In this document: positions 28,215 through 38,900 of the stretch, piece after piece
Position numbering within the stretch: position 1 is the stretch's first letter
How the letters are laid out: every line of letters begins with the position of its first letter
Assembly (NCBI GenBank): GCA_001898405.1
Contig: MKTW01000001.1
Span: 930,001-994,000 of the forward strand
Length of the DNA stretch: 64,000 nucleotides
Source of the DNA: Sphingobacteriales bacterium 44-61
Lineage (GTDB): Bacteria; Bacteroidota; Bacteroidia; Chitinophagales; Chitinophagaceae
Direction of reading: 5' to 3'
Translations under genes and position numbers: made by a program
Notes under the pieces: model-generated
Told to the model about the DNA's origin: nothing
Database searches by the model: none
Seen by the model: only the letters and a program-made list of their open reading frames with translations

Positions 28215-31200
28215 TTAGAAAGTGAGACGTACATTGAATCCGTAAATAGCATTGGGAGGCAGTGAACCGTTTTCAATTCCCTGGCCATTGCCTGATGTAG
28301 AAGATGCTTCTGGATCTACCCCCTTGGGAGTTTTGCGATGCAGGATCGCCAGGTTTCTGCCGGCCAGGGAAACACGTGCTGTACGGAAAAATGTTTTCTT
28401 CAGCAGGTTGGCCGGTAATGTATAACCCATCGTCACTTCACGCAGCTTGATAAAAGATGCATCAAAAATCACAAACTCGGCATAGTTGGGACGTGCATAT
28501 TCATAGTTCTGAGGTGTTACAAATTTTGTATTCTTTGTTCCGTCCTGGAAATAGGCATCCCATACCGCTCCGCCGCTCAGCTCGGTATTGCTTTCACCCA
28601 AAATGATAAAGTGCTTATAATAGTCATCCCTGCCATATAGGGTTTCCGCTGCTACGCCGTTTGTAAGCATACGGGAATAACTGCCTGAATACAGTACACC
28701 GCCTTTCTTGATATCAAACAGGAAACTGAAATCAAACTTGCCAATGGTGAAACGGTTGTTGATGCCACCGATCCATTCCGGCATGGCTGTGCCGAAAGCC
28801 TTGTCGTTATCTTTTACAAGGAGTGAACCACCATCTTCTATCAACATTTGCCCCTTTTCATTTCTTGCCACACCCAACCCGCGTAGATAAGCATAAGGTT
28901 TGCCTACTTCTGCATATACATAAATATAGCTGGAGTTATTATTGAGCTGAAAACGGGGTACACCTTCAATCAGTTCCACTACCCTGGATTTATTGGCCGA
29001 ATAGTTGAGTTGCGCTTCCCATTTGAATTTCCGGTTCTGAACGATCGCACCATTCATACTCAGTTCATATCCCCAGTTGCGGATCTTGCCTGCATTGTAC
29101 AACCTGCGCTGATAGCCGCTGGATGAGGGAAGTTGTGCGGTAATGATCTGGTTGGTTGTTGCAGCATCATAATAAGTGGCATCGATCGACAACCTGTTTT
29201 TGAGAAAACGAAGATCCAGGCCAATTTCCTTCGAAGTGGTTTTCTCCGGCTTCAGTTCCGCATTGTTGCGGGTGGTAGACAGTGCTGCAATAGTAGCCCC
29301 GTTAAAGAAACCGTTGAATGAATAGGTCTGATCCAGGCGATAGGGGTCAGTATCATTACCCACTACAGCCAGCGAAGCTCTCAGTTTGGCAAAGCTCAGG
29401 AATGAGCTGCGCATCTTCAGCATGTCTGTGATGATGAGCGTGCCGCCAACTGATGGATAGAAATAGGAATTGGCATTTTTCGGTAATGTAGATGACCAGT
29501 CATTACGCCCGGTGATATCCAGGAAAGCATAGTTTTTATATCCGAGAGATACAGCGCCATATACAGAGTTAAGCTGTTTAGTGCGGCGTTCCTGGCTTAC
29601 CTGCGGATATTCTTTTGCGTTGGAAAGATTGATCAGTCCGGGTTGCAGTAAAGAGTTGACTCTTTGCTCCCTTCTTTCAAAATTGCTGCTGAAACGGTTG
29701 GCACCCAGGTTGGCTACCAATGAAAAATCGCCGAATTTCTTATTGGCTGTCAGCAATGCTTCCAGATTGAAGTTCTGCATTTTTGTATTGAAGGTGCGCA
29801 TGAACCCATCGGGATTGCTGGCCACAATAGAGCCGATATTATTAAATTCAAACCCATCCCACCAGTATATGTCAGCACCCGCACGTCCGGTCAGCTTCAA
29901 CCAGTTTGTCAGCGTCACTTCCGGATTGAAAGATGCGATCACCCGGTCTTTCACATCGCGGTTGGGATTTTCATTGATCACCCAGTAAGGATTGCTGAAG
30001 TTGCGGTGTGTACCAATTTCCTTACCCGTAAGCGGATCTTTATAAGGAAGCAGCTCAGACAGATCGGTACTGCGGGCCATATGGGTATACAGGTTAGTAG
30101 GGTTACGGCCATTGGCATTAGAATATTGGCGGTTGTCTACGATATCCCTGATGAAATTGATCTTGAGATCAGAATTGACCCGTTGACCCAATTTATTCTG
30201 CATGCGCAGGTTGATATTGTGTTTTTTGTTTTCATTAAATCCTTTCACTACACTGGTACCGTCATAATTGGTATATGACAACCGGTATTGAGTGGTAGTA
30301 TTGCCGCCATCAACCGATACAGCATTAGTCATCAGCCTGGCAGTGCTGTAAAAATCCTTTACATTATCCGGCTGAGGCAGATACGGTTTTACTTCTCCAT
30401 TGAGTGCCATGTAAGGCTGCCCCAGCATAGGTGAACCCCAACTGCGGTAATTCTGAATGGCTCTGGGTATACGGCTTGTATTGTCTATGTAGAAAGATGT
30501 ACCCACTCCATAAGCGTTCTGATATTCCGGGTACTCGGTCAGCGTCTGGAACATCACACTTGAATTGAATGATACATTGAATTTGGTAGAACCTTTTTTA
30601 GTGGTGACCAGGATCACTCCATTAGCTGCCCGTGAGCCATAAAGAGCCGAAGCATTAGGCCCTTTCAGCACCTGTATGCTTTCAATATCTTCTGAATTGA
30701 GATCAGCTGCATTATTACCATAGTCAATACTGCTGCCATCGCCCGGCTCATTGTCGATAGGCATACCATCCACTACGAAGAGCGGTTGGTTATTACCTGT
30801 AAGTGAACTATTGCCGCGGATAACAATACGGGTAGACCCTGTATTGAAACCGGCAGGCACTACCTGCAGACCTGCTATTTTACCAGACAGCTGATTCAGG
30901 ATATTCGGGCTTTTTGTTTCATTCATGGCATTCACATCCATTCCCTGCTGGCTATAGCTCAATGCCTTTGCTTCCCGTTTGATTCCCAGGGCAGTCACTA
31001 CCACCGGTTCAAGAGCGACCCCTTTATTGCTCATCTGGATATTCAGTACTCTGTCTGCCGGGATCCTTTCTGTAACAGGCTGCATAGAGACGTGCGTAAA
31101 ATTCAATTCCTTTACACCGGCCGGGATACGGATAGTGTATGTACCACTGGCATCGGTCAATGCCTGTATCCGTACGCCACCGGCAGCAATGGCAGTTACA

Positions 31201-31325
31201 TTCACCCCTTCAATGGGAGTTCCCTCTTCCTGGTTGGTAACCTTTCCGGTAACACTGACATCCTGGGCATATACTGCTGTCAGAAAAGAACAACAGGCCA
31301 GGAGCAGGCAGAAAAACTGTTTCAT
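28215..31325 (-). CDS. SusC/RagA TonB-dependent transporter (second pair)
   Basis: This 1036-residue outer-membrane protein has a signal peptide ending near AVYAQ and a carboxypeptidase-regulatory-like domain (TGKVTNQEEGTPIEGVNV). The plug segment VVVTALGIKREAKALSYSQQ and IQVLKGPNASALYGSRAANG follow, then a barrel ending in YGFNVRLTF. It has no STN domain. It imports oligosaccharides with the SusD encoded 10 bases downstream. It is first of the two SusC genes in transcription order and follows the GH99-like enzyme gene by 65 bases. Confidence 0.97.
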   Translation of the reverse strand: MKQFFCLLLACCSFLTAVYAQDVSVTGKVTNQEEGTPIEGVNVTAIAAGGVRIQALTDASGTYTIRIPAGVKELNFTHVSMQPVTERIPADRVLNIQMSNKGVALEPVVVTALGIKREAKALSYSQQGMDVNAMNETKSPNILNQLSGKIAGLQVVPAGFNTGSTRIVIRGNSSLTGNNQPLFVVDGMPIDNEPGDGSSIDYGNNAADLNSEDIESIQVLKGPNASALYGSRAANGVILVTTKKGSTKFNVSFNSSVMFQTLTEYPEYQNAYGVGTSFYIDNTSRIPRAIQNYRSWGSPMLGQPYMALNGEVKPYLPQPDNVKDFYSTARLMTNAVSVDGGNTTTQYRLSYTNYDGTSVVKGFNENKKHNINLRMQNKLGQRVNSDLKINFIRDIVDNRQYSNANGRNPTNLYTHMARSTDLSELLPYKDPLTGKEIGTHRNFSNPYWVINENPNRDVKDRVIASFNPEVTLTNWLKLTGRAGADIYWWDGFEFNNIGSIVASNPDGFMRTFNTKMQNFNLEALLTANKKFGDFSLVANLGANRFSSNFERREQRVNSLLQPGLINLSNAKEYPQVSQERRTKQLNSVYGAVSLGYKNYAFLDITGRNDWSSTLPKNANSYFYPSVGGTLIITDMLKMRSSFLSFAKLRASLAVVGNDTDPYRLDQTYSFNGFFNGATIAALSTTRNNAELKPEKTTSKEIGLDLRFLKNRLSIDATYYDAATTNQIITAQLPSSSGYQRRLYNAGKIRNWGYELSMNGAIVQNRKFKWEAQLNYSANKSRVVELIEGVPRFQLNNNSSYIYVYAEVGKPYAYLRGLGVARNEKGQMLIEDGGSLLVKDNDKAFGTAMPEWIGGINNRFTIGKFDFSFLFDIKKGGVLYSGSYSRMLTNGVAAETLYGRDDYYKHFIILGESNTELSGGAVWDAYFQDGTKNTKFVTPQNYEYARPNYAEFVIFDASFIKLREVTMGYTLPANLLKKTFFRTARVSLAGRNLAILHRKTPKGVDPEASSTSGNGQGIENGSLPPNAIYGFNVRLTF

Positions 31326-31390
31326 GAAATTGATTGTTTAATTATTAAGCTTAGTTTGGTGAGCATTATGCTGGATAAGGTCTTAGTGTT

Positions 31391-32662
31391 TCAATAGGTT
31401 CGGTAAGGCATTTCTTTCTGATATGGGATTTCTTTTTTCAGCATACCGGCAGCCTGCCCGGTCAGCCACATATAATGGTCTGAGGGAATCTCCTTTTCAT
31501 GCGGTACAAACCGGCTTTTGCCTACAGGCACATCTGATGCACATTTAAAAATGGCTGTGCCTTCATCCACTTCGTCAAACATCGCTACATAGATCATTTC
31601 TGCACCAGCTTCAATAGCTCCTGCCAATTGCCTCCAGAGAAATTGACCCTTATTGCGGGGGATGGCATCAAAGGGATCGTTAGGGCGCATATTTTTCCAA
31701 CTGAATCCAGGAAAGGCCAGTGGCACATAATCCACTTTATTTTCCTTACACCATTTTATATCTTCCTTGATACGCTCCTGGAAAAAAGTATAGGTACTTT
31801 CATTGTAGCGGCCCACGAACCAGGGCAACACGATATCTGTTTTGCGGATCAATGCATGCAGGGCTGCATTATCATCTGTATCATATTTCAACTCACGCCA
31901 CCAGGTGGGTACGCCTGCGAGAACGGCGCAGCCACCGTATTCCGGGTCATTTTTGAGAAAATCAATGATCTTCTCCACTTCGGCAAGGCCATATTTCCGG
32001 CCATCGTTGAATCCAATGCCCCATACAGCTACCAGGGGTTTATTATTATGGTGCAGGTAATTCCTGTTTGCATTTTTCTTTTTACCAAAACCATACTGGG
32101 CCGACAGCTTTTTCCAATCTTCGATCACCACCTTATAATCTTCGGCCTTCATACCAGAGAGATCATACATTATGGCAATGGCACGATCATGTGTACCGGC
32201 AGCCTTCACAGCCGATGACATCACTTTTTCATAATGCTGTGCGCCTTTAGGATTTTTGAGGGTGGTGATAAACCGCTGCATAAATACCCCGTCTATTCCA
32301 TACTGCTTCATCCATTTGAAATGGAGGTCCACCGTACTTTCATCGTAGGAACTGAATAAACGGGCCGACTGCCCATTGGCCAACCTGAATGGCGATTCAT
32401 AAGTGACGGGATAGTCAGTTACATCAGGCCAGTAATCAATTTTACAATTACCCGGCTGAAAGGGGCCTTGCTGCACGTAATGGTTCCATCCCCGGCCGGC
32501 ACCATCGCCTTCGGCATTGAACCACCCCTGGTAGCCGGCCATCACCAGTCCTTTATAACTATTGAATAAAGGTTGGGAGCTACCGGGCACCTCCCGGCCG
32601 GAAGAAAATAAGATCAGGGCCGCTAAAGAAAATAGGGTAACATTTATATATGACCTTGCCAT
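31391..32662 (-). CDS. GH99/GH71-like glycoside hydrolase, catalytic pair intact
   Basis: This 423-residue exported protein has an N-terminal hydrophobic signal. The GH99-like barrel begins LVMAGYQGWFNAEGDG, and WMKQYGIDGVFMQRF follows at the strand-2 position. The last-strand motif reads MFDEVDEGTAIFKC, keeping Glu364 and Glu367 in the E-x-x-E-G-T arrangement of GH99 endo-alpha-mannosidases. Family members are often annotated xylosidase/arabinosidase, but the GH92 gene in the same run favours alpha-mannan. It is the first gene of the minus-strand run, next to the divergent regulator region. Exact linkage specificity cannot be read from sequence. Confidence 0.82.
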   Translation of the reverse strand: MARSYINVTLFSLAALILFSSGREVPGSSQPLFNSYKGLVMAGYQGWFNAEGDGAGRGWNHYVQQGPFQPGNCKIDYWPDVTDYPVTYESPFRLANGQSARLFSSYDESTVDLHFKWMKQYGIDGVFMQRFITTLKNPKGAQHYEKVMSSAVKAAGTHDRAIAIMYDLSGMKAEDYKVVIEDWKKLSAQYGFGKKKNANRNYLHHNNKPLVAVWGIGFNDGRKYGLAEVEKIIDFLKNDPEYGGCAVLAGVPTWWRELKYDTDDNAALHALIRKTDIVLPWFVGRYNESTYTFFQERIKEDIKWCKENKVDYVPLAFPGFSWKNMRPNDPFDAIPRNKGQFLWRQLAGAIEAGAEMIYVAMFDEVDEGTAIFKCASDVPVGKSRFVPHEKEIPSDHYMWLTGQAAGMLKKEIPYQKEMPYRTY

Positions 32663-33216
32663 ATAATAATTATTTTAAATACAAAAAATGGGCGGGTTAA
32701 CTTGTGTGGGAATGCGCTAAATGGTCAGTAAAGACAGGACTCGACATAAATCTTCTTTACTCAGCGCAGGGGCCGTGCTTACGGCCATAGGGCAAATCAT
32801 TAAATATCTCATAGCAATCGTTATTGGTTCACAAAAGCAGTAGGAGATAAAAGTAAATCTGTACAGTTAGCAGGAAATTAATTTCAAATTAATTGGCCGA
32901 TTAATTATTAGATAAAAAATATCATGATACATAACTATTTATTAAATAATCAATTGAATGGAAAAAGAAATAAGAAATTTCTGGCTGTTTTTGTCCTGCT
33001 GATATGTTCTTAACCCCTTTCCTGAACGGAAACCAGGATTTCGGGTATTATTGCCGGCTTCCGGAAACCAGGAATAGCACGTAAAAAAAGCTCAGTGTTT
33101 ACCCTGATCGGCTTTAAGGAAAAATAACAGGCGCGATCTCTTAAAATGGCTTAGCTTCAGCCCCTGTTTTTAAACAGTTTCCTAAAGCCGGAGCTCACTG
33201 AACGTTGAATTTGCTG
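32663..33216. other. Divergent control region of the PUL
   Basis: These 554 gene-free bases separate the minus-strand PUL from the plus-strand regulators, so promoters for both directions must lie here. The most regular element is a 19-base palindrome at 32876-32894 (AATTAATTT, C, AAATTAATT). It is in a very A/T-rich block and followed by further TTAATTATTA copies. It may be an operator for either regulator. No convincing TAnnTTTG element was found at a good position on either strand, and no RNA gene is visible. Confidence 0.5.
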
Positions 33217-35793
33217 ATGATGAAAAGCTGCTTATTTTTATTTTGTTTAATATGTTTTTTCGTCCCCAGACTTGTGCAAAGTCAGCCGCTGGTGGACTAT
33301 GGCGTCCGGTTTCTTTCCCATGACGTTACAAAGGATGAACGCACCAGTATAGCTTTTCCTGAATTGCCTGTTGATTCAAAAGGTTTCAGCATTGGTTTTA
33401 CCATGCGGCTGATGGGCAACAAGGAAAAGTATGGTTATATTTTTCGCCTGGCGCTGAATGAAACAGAATCAATAGATCTCATCTGCAACAGCCATTCCAC
33501 ATCAAGCCGTAATCTGGCCCTGGTATCAGGCGATAAACCTGATAATATTATTGTCGACCTGGCTCAATTGCCAGGCTATAAAAAGGAGAACTGGGTGGAT
33601 GTGGCCGCCTCTTTTGATTTCAGGAAACGTCATGTTACCCTTACTGTTAACGGTCAGCATTATACTGATACTCTGATCTTTTCACGGCTTAATAGTATCC
33701 GGCTTTTTTTCGGGGCCAATGATCACGGCCAGTTTTCCACTACGGATGTGCCGCCAATGGAAATAAGGGATATCAAAGTATTCAACAGCCAACATCAGTT
33801 ATTAAGGCACTGGGAATTGAAGCAGCATAATGGAAATATAGTGTATGACCGGACGGTCAGTCAGCCGCTGGAAATGCGCAACCCACACTGGCTGATTGAT
33901 GAACATATTTACTGGAAAAAAAGGGCTGTAATTCATACCGCCCTGCTCCGCCCGCAGATCACCTTCAGGCCGGACTCATCGGCTGTGATCATAGCCACAC
34001 CCGATTCATTGTACACTTATCCGCTTTCAACAGCCCAACTGGCCGCCAGGAAATATAACAGTGGTACCATTTTCCCTTCTCCCAACAATCAGTTATTATT
34101 TAACCAGGAAAGGCAAGAATTGTGGCAATATGACCCCAAGAAAAATAAGATCGCCCGTTTCAATTTTTCCACTTTCAGCTGGGACAACGATGATAATAAA
34201 GTAAAAGAGCCTGCTTTCTGGCATCATAATAAAATAATATCCCCGGTCGACAGCTCCCTGATCCTGTTTGGCGGATATGGCAACTTTACCTACAAAAACC
34301 TGGTACAACGCTTTAACCCGCTTAAAGGCAAATGGGATACCATCGCAACTACTGGAAATATCAAACCTCGCTACCTGAGCTCAGCCGGCACAGGCAAAAA
34401 ACCAACCGACCTGCTCATATTCGGGGGTTATGGAAATGCCAGCGGTAAACAGGAACTGTCACCTGAAAAATTATATGACCTGTACAAACTTGACCTCAAC
34501 AGTTTCACTTTTACAAAACTTTGGGAAAGCAAGGAGAAAGACGAAAATTTCGTAACGGCCAATTCGCTGCACTTTGATGCCTATGATAGTTCCTTTTATG
34601 CATTGTGTTACCCGATCCATAAATATGCCAGCACATTGTACCTGCGCAAATTCTCATTAGGATCTCCCGGGAATACAATTATCGGCGATAGCATTCCCTA
34701 TTTTTTCCAGGACACTAAATCGTATGCCGACCTGTTCTACAGCCCGCATACTGCAGAGTTGGTAGCCGTCACGTCTTACCCTGTTGGAGACAGCCTGACG
34801 GAGGTTACTGTATACACCATTGCTTATCCTGCTTTGTCGCAGCACGATGCTTTGCAGGTCGCACCCTCCTTTGCTGCAGAAGAAAGCAATCGCTGGTTAT
34901 TGCTGTTGTTGCCCCTTTTAGCAATACTGGCATATCTAACTTTCCGCCGCAAAAAAGTAAGGGTCACCCCCAAACCTGCACAGCAACCAGCAGCGGAAGA
35001 ACAGGCAATAGTGGAATCTTATTTACCTACCCCTGCTTTATCAATCGGTAGTCCTGTATTGCCGGCAACCAGTGGTGCATCTTCTATTTCATTACTTGGC
35101 GGTTTTCAGGTGATTGACAGGAATGGGGTCAATATATCTGCAGCTTTTACACCTTCGCTTAAACAATTGCTGGTGCTGCTGGCATTGTATACCGTCAAAA
35201 CCGGTAAAGGCATTTCATCTGTTCAGATGCGAAACCTCTTGTGGCCAGATAAAAGTGAAGAAAGTGCCCGCAACAACCGTGGTGTAAACATAAAAAAACT
35301 GCGTACACTGCTCGAGCAGGTAGGTAATGTATTTATCAATAATGAAGGAAATCACTGGCTGCTTACTTTTGATCCTTCTGTGCATTGTGATTATTTTCAT
35401 GTACAACCGTTGATCACGGATGCACTCAGACATCAGAAAATTGATCACACTGAATTGATCCAGGTCGCTTCCAAAGGAAGCCTGCTGCCTGACCTGGATT
35501 ATGAATGGCTTGACAGTTTCAAATCGGACTATGCCAGCCGTATCATTGATGTTATGCTGTTGCTCGCGCAAAAACCGGAAATACGCCAGTCGCCCGCTAA
35601 CCTGATCGCCATCTGCGATATTATTTTTATGCAGGACCCGCTCAACGAACACGCTTTGCTCATCAAATGCCGGGAATTATATAAACTGGGCAAGCCGAAG
35701 GTTGCCAAAAATGTGTACGATAGTTTTATTAATGAATATTCATTGACGATCGGCACAGCATTCCATCTCAGATTTGAAGAAGTTATCGCCTGA
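33217..35793 (+). CDS. Membrane-tethered regulator: lectin/kelch-like ectodomain, SARP-like DNA-binding end
   Basis: The first ATG of the frame is 33217 (MMKSCLFLFCLICFFVP), a signal peptide; a TTG lies 12 bases upstream. Domains by eye: a concanavalin-like jelly roll (about 30-210; FTMRLMGNKEKYGYIFRLAL), a kelch-type propeller (about 240-540; ILFGGYGNFTYKNLVQRFNP, LIFGGYGNASGK), and one membrane helix (about 560-580; LLLLLPLLAILAYLTF). A proline/alanine linker follows, then a winged-helix region (about 620-710; FQVIDRNGVNISAAF, LLWPDKSEESARNN) and a helical end resembling the BTAD part of SARP activators. There is no kinase or receiver domain, so it may act as a one-component sensor. It diverges from the PUL. 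Confidence 0.78.
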   Translation: MMKSCLFLFCLICFFVPRLVQSQPLVDYGVRFLSHDVTKDERTSIAFPELPVDSKGFSIGFTMRLMGNKEKYGYIFRLALNETESIDLICNSHSTSSRNLALVSGDKPDNIIVDLAQLPGYKKENWVDVAASFDFRKRHVTLTVNGQHYTDTLIFSRLNSIRLFFGANDHGQFSTTDVPPMEIRDIKVFNSQHQLLRHWELKQHNGNIVYDRTVSQPLEMRNPHWLIDEHIYWKKRAVIHTALLRPQITFRPDSSAVIIATPDSLYTYPLSTAQLAARKYNSGTIFPSPNNQLLFNQERQELWQYDPKKNKIARFNFSTFSWDNDDNKVKEPAFWHHNKIISPVDSSLILFGGYGNFTYKNLVQRFNPLKGKWDTIATTGNIKPRYLSSAGTGKKPTDLLIFGGYGNASGKQELSPEKLYDLYKLDLNSFTFTKLWESKEKDENFVTANSLHFDAYDSSFYALCYPIHKYASTLYLRKFSLGSPGNTIIGDSIPYFFQDTKSYADLFYSPHTAELVAVTSYPVGDSLTEVTVYTIAYPALSQHDALQVAPSFAAEESNRWLLLLLPLLAILAYLTFRRKKVRVTPKPAQQPAAEEQAIVESYLPTPALSIGSPVLPATSGASSISLLGGFQVIDRNGVNISAAFTPSLKQLLVLLALYTVKTGKGISSVQMRNLLWPDKSEESARNNRGVNIKKLRTLLEQVGNVFINNEGNHWLLTFDPSVHCDYFHVQPLITDALRHQKIDHTELIQVASKGSLLPDLDYEWLDSFKSDYASRIIDVMLLLAQKPEIRQSPANLIAICDIIFMQDPLNEHALLIKCRELYKLGKPKVAKNVYDSFINEYSLTIGTAFHLRFEEVIA

Positions 35794-35903
35794 AATCAAT
35801 AACGCCTCAGAGAGTGAGTTAATGATGACAATTGTATTATCTTTATTGGTGATATAACTGCCATAAGCTGCTTTGCTTTTACCATCCTAATAAACGCCAG
35901 AGG

Positions 35904-38900
35904 TTGACCACCAGGACTGCTTATTCATTTTCTTTTACCAGGAGTATAAGATCATTTCTCATAGCTGGTTTATTCGCAGTAACGCAGCCTGCGTCCGGGC
36001 AACAACGCATTTTTACCAATCAACAGCATTTTGGTGTAGAAGACGGGCTCCCTCAAAGTTATATCTCCGGTATTATACAGGACGATGACGGGTTTATATG
36101 GTTAAGTACCCTGGATGGGTTTTGCCGTTATGATGGCAGGGGGTTCAGAACATTCAGGTATAACCCTAAAGACAGTTCGGGCCTCGCTGCCAATACACTT
36201 AATGGATTGGGTAAACAGGTCAATAATGTTGTTACCATTTATTACAGCGCCACGCAGGCAGATGAGTTCAACCTCAGGACTTTTAAGGTAACCCGCAACA
36301 ATATCCGCGCCCGGCTCGCTGAAATACCCGGCATCCGGTGGCAATCTTACCGGTTTGGTTTCACCACCAGCAATTGGTTCTTTACCGTCAATGGCAATAA
36401 AGGCATGGGCTGGTTAGATGGCATTACAGGTAACATTCATTATGCAAATACTTCCAATGGGATGTTGCAGACCGACACCATATGTGCCATTACACAATCA
36501 CCCGACGGAAAAATATATATCATAAGTAAAAACGGGGTGCATGTAAGTGATACCTCGCGAACAAAATTTGAGTGGTCCGCTTTTGATACACATATAGATC
36601 AGCAGCCGCCCAACCCTGACTGGAATGTGTTTGGCGAAAAATTTTCTATAATAAGCTATTCCAACAACCGGCTGGCCACATTAGAAAAGAACACGCTGAC
36701 GCTGTTGGATGTTAACAAAAAAACAAGCACCGCTATTGTATTGCCGGCGCCCGTCCCCCATGCTATACAGGGCGAAACCGGTTTACAGCTAGACCCTGAA
36801 GGCCGTGTCTATTTTGAATATTATGGACGCATATACCGCCTTACAGATAAAGGAGCATTGGAACTGCTTTGGGAAAACAGCGGTCCACCTGCCCGTATCA
36901 GTGCATTTTTCATAGACAGGTCGGGGGTATTATGGGTGAGTGTAAACGCACAGGGCATACTTAAAATTGACCTTCAGGCGCTTCATTTTGAGTCGTACAA
37001 AAATGACGGCAATTTTATAGAAGAAATAACCGGGCTGCTGGGTAGCAACAAAGCAAAATTGCCTGCTGGATGGAAGGACCCTGATGCCGGTTATTATTTC
37101 CGGCAGGCCTGGGATGATAAAGGCAATCTTTATTCCTGTAATAACTGGTATGAACGGGAGGGTGTTTTCCAGTTTACAAAACAAGGCTTCCGCCGGTTTA
37201 CACACATACCTGACAAAAAAATCTTTACGGCCGTTGTTACGATGCCCGGAGATGAGATCTGGGCATTTGATCAGACAGAATCTGTATGGTATACCTGGAG
37301 CAACCCTGATGCTGTTCCTCAAAAACTGCAACCCGATTCAGCCAACTTTACAGCGGTAGAGCTCGCCGACGCCAGGTATATTGGCGGCTATATCTGGATG
37401 ACCACTCTTACAAATGGATTGTTCCAGTTTGATGGGAAAAAACTGGTTGCTAAACATGCAGGGCGGGTAGGGATTTATGATGTGCCCAAAGCCCTTACAG
37501 AGATTTGTGCAGATCCTACCGATAAAAACAAATTCTGGATCGGCTCACGTGGTGGCGGTTTGCTGTTATGGGATGTGCAAAAAGGATTGCAACGCGCTTA
37601 TACGATGGATGACGGATTGCCCAATAATACCATTTATTGCATTTTACCTGATAAAGCAGGCAGGATCTGGTGCAGTACCAATAAAGGCATATTCAGGCTT
37701 GACCCAAAAACTGATCGCATCATTGCGTTTGAAAAAACGGATGGCCTGCCGGGTAATGAATTTAACAGGGCACATAAATTCATATTGCCTGATGGACGGC
37801 TCCTGTTTGGCGGACTGGATGGCTATTGTATTTTTAATCCCGCCGATTTTGAAGTGATCAATAAAACGGAGCGGGTGCCGGTACTGTTAACCGGTTTGTT
37901 GATCAACAATGAACCACAGGACGTTAATCTGGCCAATAGCTTCATCAAACAATCCCTGAGTACCTTATCTGTAATTGATCTGCCCTACGATAAGAACTAC
38001 TTGCGTTTTGAGTTTGCAGCACTTATGTACAACCAGCCGCAAAAAATAAAATACCGGTACCAGTTGGAAGGTGTCGACAAAGGTTGGATAGAAAATGGTT
38101 ACTCCAATATAGCTTTCTACTCGGCCCTGTCGCCAGGCAACTATACTTTTAAAATAAATGCTACCGACGATAATGGTTTATGGAGCAATGCCATCACGTC
38201 GATAAAAGTAAATATCCGGCCTCCCTTTTGGCGCACCTGGTGGGCATGGCTTATCTATTCATTAATTGTTTTAGCACTCATACGCTGGTATCTTTTATTC
38301 AGGGAAAGAAGGTTGAGAATACAGCAAAACCTGATATTTGAAAGAAGGGAAGCACTTCGTTTAAAGGAGATTGATGAATTAAAGGACCGGTTTTTCAGCA
38401 ATATCACCCATGAGTTCAGAACACCATTGACCCTTATCATTACACCGCTTGAAAAACTGGCAGAAGACCCTTCGCTTTCAACGGCTGCTGTGCGGAACAT
38501 AAAAACGGCTCAAAGAAATTCAAAACAGTTATTGCGGCTTGTTAATGAGTTCCTTGATTTTTCCAAACTCGATCACGGGCAACTAAAGTTAAAAACAACA
38601 GCTGGCGAAATTGATGTTTTTACTTCCGATTGTGTACGCAGTTTTGAAGTCACGGCACAGGATAAACATATCACTCTCAGCTTTACAGCAGATAAGGTAG
38701 CAGGCTATTACCTGTTTGATGAAGAAAAATGGGAGAAGATCATTACCAATCTTGTAAGTAATGCACTAAAATTCACTCCCGAAAATGGAGTCGTTGCTGT
38801 AACGCTTTCCACTACTGCAGAAGGTGAGGTTCGGTTAGAAGTGACCGACAATGGCCCAGGCATACCGAAAGAACTGCACGAAAAAATATTCACCCGTTTT

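Noticed and set aside
20061-31325. Possible misassembly creating two SusC/SusD cassettes
   Set aside because: The two SusC and SusD proteins differ throughout their length, so they are diverged paralogues and not a repeated segment.
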